Positions 47,145 to 57,567 of a DNA stretch of 64,000 nt are shown in pieces. Numbering within the stretch: the stretch's first letter is position 1; the number at the start of each line of letters is the position of its first letter. This stretch comes from Otatea glauca (lineage: Eukaryota; Streptophyta; Magnoliopsida; Poales; Poaceae). The notes under the pieces were generated by a model that was given only the letters and a program-made list of their open reading frames with translations, was not told the origin of the DNA and did no database searches. The position numbers were made by a program, and so were the translations under genes. Location of the stretch: the NCBI GenBank assembly GCA_036346275.1, contig CM070722.1:62161524-62225523 (forward strand), written 5' to 3'.

Positions 47145-47495
47145 TGGATTGAAGTGGTGATCAGAGGGGGTGAATGATCACAATTAATTTTTTCCTCACT
47201 CAATGGATCCAGCCAAAACCTCATTTGAAACACTAAAACGCAAAGGTGCAAAACAGAGAAAATCTTGATCTTGAACTTGCTCGTGGGGTTGTGTTGATCA
47301 AGATGATCTTGGATATTCTCTCACTTGTCACAGCAAGCAAGAACACAAGAAACAAAAACCTCAAACGTGATCTACAAAAATTTCTCAAAGATTAAGCAAA
47401 GAGATCGAGTTCTTACAAAAGATTGCCTAGATGATGAGGATATGATCTAAAGAAGATTCATCCATCAATTATACATCCTAGGCACAAGAAGCACA

Positions 47496-47643
47496 AGCAA
47501 GTAGAAGGAGGGGAGGCAAATCCAACTTGCGAGAATGTAAATTGCAAGAAATTAAATTGTGGAATTTAAAAGCAAGTAGAAGGAGGGGAGACAAATCTAA
47601 CTTGCGAAAATGAAATTGCAAGAATTTAAATTGCGGTATTTAA
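47496..47643. repeat. 75-bp tandem duplication
   Basis: Two direct units begin AGCAAGTAGAAGGAGGGGAG at 47,496 and 47,571 and differ at a few bases. It lies in the copia LTR segment. Confidence 0.9.
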
Positions 47644-47696
47644 ATGCTGAATTTAATACATAATGTAAATGCTGAAATTAAATTCAGAAAAGTAAG

Positions 47697-48561
47697 TGTC
47701 GGCGTTTTGAGCATCGGCGAGTGAATTTTTAAGTCTAAGGGGCCGCGCATTCCCTCTCCTTGAATGGTTAGACTCAGGAGCCCAAGATGTATACTGGTTC
47801 GGGCCGAATGTCCCTACTCCAGTTTATGCGGTGGTGCTATATTGCTTCGGGTGCAGATGTCTGCACCGTTTTTACAAGCGGGAGTTGAGGGCTTGAATGG
47901 GTGAGAGCGAAAACAGCCTATTCGTGAAGACCGAGAGGAGGGAGTCCGCCCCTCCCAGAGGATCCTGCCTCCCTTTATATAGTCGGAGGGGGGCAGGTTA
48001 CATGGGAAGTTGGGAGAGGAAAGGATGAGGTGATCTATGCTAGAAGCTCTGGTCAGCGTCCGCCTTCCCCCACGCCGGGTTGGTGGACTCATTGAGCAGA
48101 GCGGTTTGCCGTTTCATCGGGAAATAGCGCACCTACCCTCTGCAAGCCTGTCAAGCGTTGACGTTGCCTCGGGAGGGAGCGCGTCTTCCCGCCGTGCGTG
48201 TCTGGATGATGAGACCGGAGCTTGACTTCGGCAACCTCCTCGCCACCTCGGGAAGGAGCCACCTGCCCCTGCACAGTCACTCCGAGTTGTCGTGTCCGTA
48301 GGGCATGTGGCTAATGGCCGGCGGAGGCTCGACACTTGGCCCTCGGCGGAGATCGCCTCAGCTTGGTCGGAGCTCGTGGGGAGTCCGACTTGTGGCGGGG
48401 GTCGGATGCCCCCATTGGGTCGGGGACGAGCTTGGGGCAGCTCGTTAGGTCGGGGTCGATCGTCCTTCGTGGCCCCGCGGGGCCTTTGGTTGGAGCCGGG
48501 CTTGGGGCAGCCCGTTCGTCACTCCGGGCCGTTGGGGTACCCATGGTATGAGTACTCGTCA
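47697..48561 (-). mobile_element. gypsy-type solo LTR, minus orientation
   Basis: Starts TGTCGGCGTTTTGAGC and ends GAGTACTCGTCA, with a perfect TSD, GTAAG (47,692-47,696 and 48,562-48,566). In reverse complement its 3' half matches the LTR end of the gypsy element at 34,459-43,918 (for example CCCCTTAGACTTA and GTCTAACCATTCA). At 865 bp with no internal domains, it is a solo LTR. Confidence 0.88.
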
Positions 48562-48694
48562 GTAAGGAAGTAAAATTTTATTTCTTTGGAGGAAAATTTA
48601 CAAAGCCTCATAACAAGGTGGGCAAAACTCAAAGGAGCACACAATACCTTCAAGAGGAGAGAGCTACTCCAACCCCTCTATTTATACTACTCAT

Positions 48695-48826
48695 GAGTCA
48701 TCCTCCACCCTTGGATGAGTTCTACTTGGCACTCAAGTAACCTCATCAAGTGTTGAGATTGAGTCATCCTCCACCCTTGGATGAGTTTTACTTGGCCCTC
48801 AAGAAACCTCATCAAGGGTTGAGATT
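48695..48826. repeat. 66-bp tandem duplication
   Basis: Two direct units begin GAGTCATCCTCCACCCTTGG at 48,695 and 48,761, each ending near GTTGAGATT. They differ at a few bases. Confidence 0.92.
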
Positions 48827-48855
48827 CACTCAAGCTAACTTGACCACTACTCTAT

Positions 48856-51800
48856 TGTGACAGCCCCATTTTTACATAAATACAAAAATAGGAATCTAAT
48901 GTGCTTTACGTACTTTTCCTATGATCGATAGCTAAATGCGCACATACACCACAATTGGAATCACAACCATACATCATATTATTAAGCGGAAGCTATTATA
49001 CAAAGAAAGCTTACAACTCAGAGCATATATAGCAGGAAAAGAAGCAAAGTCTTGTAGTGTGCCCATCCGACCCACTGGCAATTGACAAGGTATAATCCCT
49101 AGAAAGATTTCGATGAAGAAAATCCCGCAACCTGCGACGAAAGATATCTTCGAAGCTTCTCTAACTTTTTTACCTAAAAACAACATATAAGCAAGGGTGA
49201 GTACTTTCGTACTCCGCAAGACTTTAGCAAAACCTATAATATATGCAGGCCATTTCAAAAGAAAGGCTTCTATGGTTAATTTGCATAAAGCAGAATTGAT
49301 ATTGTAAATCAAGTTGTCATTTGCAAACAGAATTTGTAAAAGCATATTTGACTGATATGAAATAAGTAAAGCATAAGTAATACTCACAACCCTTCGTGAA
49401 CATCGAGAAATCTAGATAATGAAATCCAACAATGTCGGTCCTTTGACATAAATCAATAGCTGCTAAACAGGTTTCAAACCAAAACCCATTTTTAGAAAAT
49501 ACCAAAACTAACATTGGAATGACTTCACCAAGTGTCCTTGACCGTGGACGCGGCTAATCGATTAGATTTACACTCTGTAGAGGTGTACAACTTTACCCAC
49601 AAGTTATGCCCTTTTCTTTTTGCCGCATTTTTCACGCACCTTTGGTGTGTGGCTAGAATGTTCATGACGAAAACCTTTACATTATCTAGGTTAACTTTGC
49701 ACCAGCTCGGGACGTTAAGCCCTCGCCATAGAAACAGAAACACTCACCCAAGACCTGGATCCATTCACATCACACCCAACACCACGTTTCTGTTCATGGC
49801 AAGGCGTACACCGTTGCATTGGTATGTAGAAACCACTACAAGCAGACCTGGAAAGGAATGCTTGTGCAATCTCTCACCTTCCATAAATGCAAAGTTAAAC
49901 TAGATAACTTAATTGGTTTAAGGTTGCCCCACCCAACACTTGTGGTTGTACGGATTTCTTGGATCAATAGCGTCCCATTGCTCAGTCCTTACTGTGACAC
50001 GGGCGATACTCCACCCTACGCTACGTGCAAATCCCTCTGCACATCTGGCTATTGCCAATAATCGCCCGCATCAAAACCATAGTTTTATTTTGGGTTTTAA
50101 TCAAAATACCCATAACCAACAGTGTCATAACCAACATTTTCCATTTCTCAAGAAACAAATTTTGATCTGATCATCTACCTCAAAGGTTCTAAAGCATGGC
50201 TAAGCATGGATAATTATGAAATCGTATATACCCATGATAACATTAAATAATGTCTAAGCTCAATCTATGGTTATCAAGGTTCACATTTCCATATTTATCA
50301 AGGAGGTTTCATGAGATAACAGGTATAACTACCAGCACCACAAAATAGCGAATTTACAGAAAGTAAACACATGCATGAAACATTTTAATAAACACAACAC
50401 AAATCAAATACTGGGATCAAGATGATCAAAGGGGGTGCTTGCCTTGCTTATTCATTACTTACGATGAAGACGTGGTCGTAGCTGACGGAGTCGACGACGG
50501 AGGCAACGACGTCGGATTCTACACGCTGTTCAATCGAAAATATAGCAAATATCCAACTTTAATAAGGGCAAAAAAAAACAGACAAAAAACCAAATAAAGA
50601 TTCACTGCAGAAAACAGGAATATTTTAGAATTTGAATTATATGATTCCACATCTTGAGTTCGAGATAATTAAGAAATCATATAGTTAAAGGCTTTTATGA
50701 TGAACAAGATATGGTTTCTTTTATAGATTATCTATTCTTGTTTTTACGAATTCAAGAGGCTAAAATTATGAATTCTTGTTTTTATAACTTCAAATTCTAG
50801 ATGCTAAAATTATTTGGATTAAATGGAATTAAAACATTAGATAAAGGATTACGCAAATAGCACTTAATCCTTAATTGATTTTGTATAAAAAGAGGTTTCG
50901 AATAAGTTAGATCTGTTAAGCTAGGTTGCTGGATTATATACTCAAGGTTTTTAAGAAGGTTCTGATGATACAAATATATTTACTACATATTTATTCATTA
51001 TTGCCAAGTTTGCTTATTCATATTATGAAGTTCATAAAATATAATACTTAAGGTTATTTGGCCAATAGGATTTATATGCAAAACATGCTGAAACAAGATT
51101 ATTTCTTCGGAAAAGGATAGTATATACTTTGAAGAACATTTCTAAGCTAATTTCATATATTTTAGTGTTTAGACGAGACATTATATTCATTGTTGAAAAA
51201 GCTTATATAATATTAAGGGTTACGATGACCATAACACTTAAGGGTATTCAACTAGCACGATTTAGTTGAAAAGCAAGTTGTAACAAGAATGTTTTTCTGG
51301 ATTATGGTAGTCCATATCCTAAATATTATTTCTAAACTGATCTCCATAATATTTGCATTTAGACGATATATTCTGCGGGCTGTTGAAAATGATTAAATGT
51401 TTCTATTATTTAGAAAACATAGCATTTAGGGTCATGTTACTAGATTCTTTTATATGCAAACCATAACAAAATGATATTCTTTCTTCAGAACATAGTAGCA
51501 TGCACTTTATAGAGCATTTCTATGCTATTTTTATAAATCTTTTCACTTAGACGAGATATTTTATAAGCCACTGAAAAGGCTTAAGCGTTTCTATAACTAC
51601 ACGATAAAGGCTCAGTTTTCGATATAAGTTTGCGACTGCACCTTATAAGATTATTTAACCATTTTTCAGGCATTAATAGGGAATGCCTCTAAGAGTGTTT
51701 TAAAATTGATTTCGTGATGTTTGGCTTTTATCCGAGATGTTTTCCATATAAGTAATCATTAGGGCCTAACATGATAACATGATCTTATTTCAAATTTGCA

Positions 51801-54634
51801 CAAACATAAGATATTTTTACATAAACAGCAAGGGTATTATTTTTCAGATCACTAGGATTTAGTTTTGCCAAATTTGAAGTTAGTTTGTGAAAGTTATAAC
51901 TATTTGGATTATACAAGTATTGAAACTACAACTATTTGGTTAAGTGTTGATTATGACTTTATTGTAATGATTCTTCTTTGGATAAAATGGTTTGGTTACA
52001 TTAGATATTTAGAATCCAGTTTCTTTTCATGATTTTCTCTTCATTAACTATACATGTATGCATTTTTCTACATATACAATGCTTATGCTCTTGATGCAAT
52101 ATAAACTTGTGCATATGAGACATTTCATTAAAAACATTTCTATATTGACAATTTACTCATTCTGATATCTATTCATGTCTTTGTATAGCTATTTTATACT
52201 CTTCATATGCATATATTTATTGCTACGGATTATTATATGCACTTATACATATATACACCTTTTCCATTTAAATCATTTATTATTCATAAAACAAGTCTAA
52301 ATCAAGTTCATACCTTAATTATTTCAGCATAATAAGGTAGCCTACTGTCATACAAGTGTTTATAAATCAATTTTATTTATTTTAGATTTCTTTCATACAG
52401 GTTATGCATATTTGAATTTCTAGTGTATTGAATGCAATCTTCAATAGAAAGTAGTTCAAACATAAATGAAATTTAAATATTTTTATATATTTCAACTTCT
52501 GGAAGCATAAGGATTCCATTAAAATTGGTTTCATTCAATTCGAAGTTTGTTTACAACATTTTTATATGTAGCACATCTTTAGGCCTTTTATTCAAATTTA
52601 AATTTCAAATTCACCCAGAGATAATTTTCAAAATATTATTGCATATTATGAAGTTAATTGATTTTACATGAATATATAAATTTATTTCATTCAATTTGGA
52701 TTTACAGTTCAAAAGTTATAGCTAATTGAATTGCCTTGGTTTTGGAAAATAAACCAAAATAACAAAATACGTTTTCTCTAAACCGGAAGCGTCATTCTAT
52801 TTTCATTGGTTTTCTTTGAATTTCCCTCACCCGACTAACATTTTGGCCCCACAGCGGTGGGCGAGCGAGGAGCTTTAGGGAATCTCATTGGCGAAGGCGC
52901 AATGAGCCGGCGAGATAAGCTTGGGAGCACTAGGGTACTATTGCGCATACGCCGGTGGGCTTTGTTGCCGGCGGTGATGGCGGGAAGTGCCTTGCCACCG
53001 AGAGGGGGGTGGCGGTGCTAATGGCGGTTAGCCTCGGCGAAGTTTAGAAGGTCCTTAGGGTTGATCGGTTCCAGTTTGAGCTTTAGGGGGCTGATAAAGT
53101 TCCATTTTACCTGCTAGGAGCTGAGGAGATGGGTTGGGTAAGCTTGCCACCTATCGCCTGAGACAAGGAAGGAGGACAGCTGGGAAGGCGATGCTACGAT
53201 TGGTAAGACCTGAAATAATTTGAGGGGTTTTGATCCTTGTGAGGCAGAGAAGTTATCATGTAAAAGAATTGGAAAAAGGTTTAGAGTACCGCTTCAATTT
53301 GAGATTGATTCGAAATTGGGGTTCTTCGAGTGTAGGGGAAGAAGAGGGAAATTAGCGTGATTTAGTAAATGGGAGTGAAAGAAATGAGAGGGAAGTGAAG
53401 AGCAGCCCCTAGTGATCACAGAGGGGGTTTTATATGCGGTGAATCCCTATGAAGCTCGGCACAGGGTTTGAAAGACTGGCAGTTTTGCGGCTTGGTTTGG
53501 CGAGGTTGCTCAGCTTCCTCTCTAGCACAGAGGCGACTTGAAAAGGCCAGGGCATGGCGCGGGATGATCGAGGACAACCCGTGGCAGCGCGCAATTGCTT
53601 GGGCGGCGGGGATGTTCAGAGAGTCGGTGAGGACTCGAGAGAGAGCGGGCGCGCGTGACTTGGCCGGGAGAGAGGAAGAGAAAGGAGGAGGAGGAGAAAA
53701 TGGGATGGCCGACTGACAACTGGGACCGGGGTCCACCGGCAGTGACAGAGAGGCTTTCTCGTTCCTTGCCAGTGAACGGTTACGGCATAGTGGACGGGCC
53801 CACAAGTCAGTCGCTATACACGGCAAAGGAGATGAGCCTCACCCCGACCGCTCTGTGTTTGCATTAAAACTGCTATCAAATCGAGTTGAAAAATTGTGAA
53901 ACTTTTTGACCGAGGTCTCCTGGTAGTTTTCACCTTCCAGTAAAATTTTGGAACCAAAATATCTTATAGTTAATTTATTAAAACTCTAACATTGTGCACT
54001 GCCCAGAATTGTCATTTCGGGTTTTGATTTATTTAAGGGCACAAATGATATTATTTATTTTTGAGAATTTTTTAGGGTTATATTTAGGTAATTTATTCCT
54101 CCATAAAAATGTCAAGTTAAAATATTATGTATTAATTTTATAGAAATTCTGACATGCTGATTTCCAAATTTTCCAAGCCTCTGTTTTTGACTTTTAAAAA
54201 GGCTTATACGACTTTATTAATTTCTAATATTTTTACTAGAGGTATATAATGTCTTTAAGATGTTATGGAAATTTTTATAGCTCCAGATAAGTTTCAATAG
54301 TTTTACATTAATTCTAGCTTTTACTATTTTTAGTGAAGAGAGCAGTCACTCAATTCATTTATTCATATTCCTGTGCATAAAAAATTTATTTGGCAGCTGG
54401 ACTCATCCACCTTCATGCCTAGGGTTTCCATGGTAATTTTTCCAAATTTTACTTTTACCTTTTTATCTTCTTGCCATTTTCCATTCATTAATTCTATTTG
54501 TTGGATTTTTCATACAAAGCATAAATCCAAGGAAAATCCAACTAAATTCCAATAACGTCAGGAAAACTCAGAAATAATTATATTTAAATTCAAAATATTT
54601 ATTTTCATATTATTGTATTTTTTGTGATGTTACA
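48856..54634 (-). mobile_element. 5.8-kb solo LTR, large family copy 2 (most complete)
   Basis: Starts TGTGACAGCCCC and ends TTGTGATGTTACA, with a perfect TSD, TCTAT (48,851-48,855 and 54,635-54,639). The first ~1.7 kb is collinear with copies at 29,627, 57,568 and 60,274. A GC-rich patch (52,840-53,870) carries a TATAAAA box on the minus strand at 53,428-53,434, so transcription would run on the minus strand. No retrotransposon protein is encoded. It could be a very long solo LTR (probably gypsy) or a non-coding derivative. The short frames at 53,416-53,867 are leader sequence rather than genes. Confidence 0.8.
53428..53434 (-). promoter_or_regulatory. TATA box of the large LTR family (copy 2)
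   Basis: Reverse strand reads CATATAAAACCCCCTC, followed downstream by GC-rich leader-like sequence. The same motif, CATATAAAACCCTCCTC, occurs on the plus strand in copy 5 at 62,841. It fixes the transcriptional direction of the family. Confidence 0.6.
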
Positions 54635-54639
54635 TCTAT

Positions 54640-55516
54640 TATCTAAACCACAATCCAATGGCTCTCCTTGATCTGAGCAACCCCAAGTTAGCATCTCAGT
54701 CGTTCACTTGTCTTGTAGGCTCGCAGCGACTCCGTCTCCGGTCATCCTCCGGCGATCCCCGACCGTCTGGACCTCGACGCACCTTGCCTAGTCCTGGTCA
54801 TCCTCCGCCTTACCATGACCTAGCACCGTCATCTTGCAACCGTCAAAAAACAAGAAAACCCATCAAATAGCAATGTCCAAAATGATATCTGATAATTATC
54901 AATTGCTAAAAATAAATCATACTCCTAACTCAAATACAGTCAAATGCTCATCACCAATATGGGTAGACCTCCACATGGTCTTTCATGGATTTTTGCTTGG
55001 CAGCGCCATCGCGAGCCACATGGGGACGTTGCTGCTGGTTTGACATCTTGCCTACCCAGGCGTTGGAGGTGGATGTGGCCATAGACGCTAACGCCAAGGT
55101 GGACGAGTGCGGCCGCATCCAGAGCCTGTCCATGTGCCGGAAGGCGCCGTCGCTCTCCCACGCTGGCACCGACAGCAGAGCTTAACGAGGCAGCCTTAGA
55201 TGCAGCCCTAGAGGCGAAGGCGCTTCGAGCTAAGGCCGCCCATGGAACAGTGCTCCTCAAGAGCACAGGGAAGGAGCAGGTCGACGATGGGTGCCAGCGG
55301 GTCAACGTGGTCATCGGGCAAAGAGGCTGTGAGAAGAAGTGACTAGAAAGAGGAGAAAGAGAGAGAGGAATGAGGAGGACTAAGAGGCTTACATGTTCTC
55401 TCTCTCAAAATAAAGAGGCTTACATGTTTGACTAGAGTGCCATGTCAGCGGCTTTTGCAACCTAGGATGCCACGTCAGTGCAAAACTACCCTAAATAGGT
55501 GGATGGTTGTTCTTTA
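54640..55516. other. GC-rich segment, possible captured sequence in a Mutator-like element
   Basis: 54,980-55,330 is strongly GC-rich. The plus-strand translation near 55,060-55,185 includes EVDVAIDANAKVDECGRIQ, and an overlapping minus-strand frame runs 54,940-55,314. I recognise neither. The inverted similarity to 46,600-46,840 described there suggests a transposon carrying cargo. Confidence 0.3.
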
Positions 55517-56228
55517 TGTTGAAAAACAATGATTATTATCGTAGATCAATCCTACTGCCAATCAAAAATAAATAAAGAACAATCACAATAGATAAACATA
55601 TGATATAGGGAGATCAACTCTTTTCTCTTTATTTATTGTAAATTGATTCTATTGTACAATGGGGTGTTATATTTATATTCATAATTCCTCATGGATAGTT
55701 TTGAAATTTTCCCACCAAAACCACAAAATCCGGATATATCTCAACAACCAAGACCAAGAATCGGTTAAACCTTAATACTCCCCTTGGCGAATACCACGTA
55801 ATGCATATGCCTCATCAAAAATTCCTAAAAACTAGTGGGAAAAAAGGATGGAGAAAAGAGTACATTGAACCTGTATATTGTGTTACACTTGTTGCCTCAT
55901 TAAAAACCTTCATGTGAGAAAAATTTCAGAAAAACTCACTAAAGGAAAAAGAAATGCAACTTATAATCTTCTAGATTAAGGTAGTATCTTCAGGATCATA
56001 TTAAGGGTTATGATTAAGGGATTTACTCCCCCTGAACTCTGCATATCTCTAAGTCGTCTCATTCCAATGCCACGAACACATATTCAAAAAATGGATGTTG
56101 CAAAGACTTAGTGAATAAATCAGTCAAATTTTCACATGACTTAGTTTGCAGGATTTTTATCTCACTATTCTTCTGGAGTTCATGAGGATTGAAAAGTTTA
56201 AGGGCAATACGCTTTGTGATATTGCTCT

Positions 56229-56502
56229 TACATAACCCATTTGCATTTGTGCATGCATAAGCAGTATTATCTTCGTAGATAATTGTGGGGTATCGATGGT
56301 GTTAATGCCACGTGACTTCTGGATACGACTAATCGCACGTCTTAGCCAAACACATTCACGTGAGGTACATAACCCATTTGCATTTGTGCATGCACAAGCA
56401 ACATTATCTTCGTAGATAATTGTGGGGTATCGACGATGTTAATGCCACGTGACTTCTGGATATGACTAATCGCATGTCTTACCCAAACACATTCACGTGA
56501 GG
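56229..56502. repeat. 137-bp tandem duplication inside the copia remnant
   Basis: Two direct copies begin ACATAACCCATTTGCATTTG at 56,230 and 56,367 and continue to CACATTCACGTGAGG. A handful of differences separate them. The duplication falls in the RNase H to LTR interval. Confidence 0.93.
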
Positions 56503-56582
56503 CTCTATATAATGCTATTATCTCTGAGTGGTTCGTAGAGGTAATTACTAAGGCCTGCTTAAAAGATCAACAAAAAATGGGT

Positions 56583-57330
56583 CTACAACCACAAAGAAAC
56601 ATAAACCCTGTTTGAGTTTGGCTTTGTGGGGATCGGACAGATATCCAGCATCCATGTATCCACCATGGTTGATTCTTGGTCCTTCCAGTAAAATAAGCCA
56701 AGATCATTTGTACCTTTGAGGTATCTGAGTAAAGTCTTGACACTAGCCAAATGCCTTCTAGTTGAAGCTACATTGTGTCTAGCTAGCAAATATACTACAA
56801 ATGCAATATCAGGCCTATTACAATTTGCAATATTCATAAATGCTCCTATGGCGCTTAAGTATGAAACTTGAGATCATAAAACACTCATTTTCCATCCTCG
56901 GTCTGAATGTGCCTTTATCCACTACAAGGGATCTTCTTACCATGGGGTTTTTAAAGGATGAGATCTATACGTGTTGAATTTTTCAATCCCTTCTTGGTAT
57001 AGATAGACTGGTGTACAAAGATTTCTTTGGGGAAATATGCTAGCTGCATGCCTAAGCAATATTTGATTTTACGCAAATATTTCATCTCAAACTCCTCCAT
57101 AAGGTAAGAGCTTGCTTCCTTTATGTCCTTCGTAGTCCGATGATATTCAGGTCATCAATATAGGCTGAGATGATATAGAATCAATTCTAGGACTTTTTTA
57201 TGAACACACAAGGACAATCATCATTATTAGAGTAACTTTTCTTCATAAGGAACTCACTAAGTCAGTTGTACCACATTCTCCCCAACTGTTTTAATCCGTA
57301 TAACAACATCTGTAGTTTGACACTACATAT
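56583..57330 (-). pseudogene. copia RNase H and RT C-terminal remnant
   Basis: The minus-strand frame at 56,583-56,837 reads CNRPDIAFVVYLLARHNVAS, TLLRYLKGTNDLGLFY and a degraded RNase H start. RT-derived sequence with broken frames continues to 57,330. Confidence 0.82.
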
Positions 57331-57567
57331 GTTGCGATTGTTGTATATCAATCCTAATGCCAATCAAGAATAGACGAAGAAAAATCATAATAGATGAACA
57401 CACGATATAGGGAGATCAACTATTTTCTCTTTTGTGACTGTAGATTGATCTCCTATACAATGGGTTTCTATATTTATACTTATAACCCATCAAGGATAGT
57501 TTCGGAATTCGTCCACCAAAGATAAAGAGTCCAGATATATCTTAATAATAAAGATCAAGAGTCCTGT

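Larger units (their letters stand above)
47145..48850 (-). mobile_element. Probable copia LTR (minus), split by a gypsy solo LTR
   Basis: On the minus strand the U5-like end reads ATCATTCACCCCCTCTGATC near 47,158-47,185, as in SIRE-type copia LTRs. The segment continues beyond the inserted LTR (47,697-48,561) to about 48,850 with LTR-like sequence, including CTCTATTTATACTACTC at 48,676. The outer boundary and TSD were not fixed. Confidence 0.45.
55517..57567 (-). mobile_element. Internally deleted copia element, minus orientation, cut by another LTR
   Basis: The left (3') LTR is 55,517-55,777, and the purine tract AAGGGGAG abuts it. The right (5') LTR begins at 57,339 (TGTTGTATATCAATCC) and is interrupted at 57,568 by the next LTR. 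The interior keeps only RNase H and the end of RT. RT sequence runs straight into the 5' LTR, so gag, protease, integrase and the primer-binding site are deleted. The family is that of 20,873-32,607. The rest of the 5' LTR and its TSD should lie beyond the window. Confidence 0.78.

Noticed and set aside
53416..53867. Overlapping frames of up to 136 codons in LTR copy 2
   Set aside because: They fall at the promoter/leader of a non-coding LTR and are not shared with the other copies.
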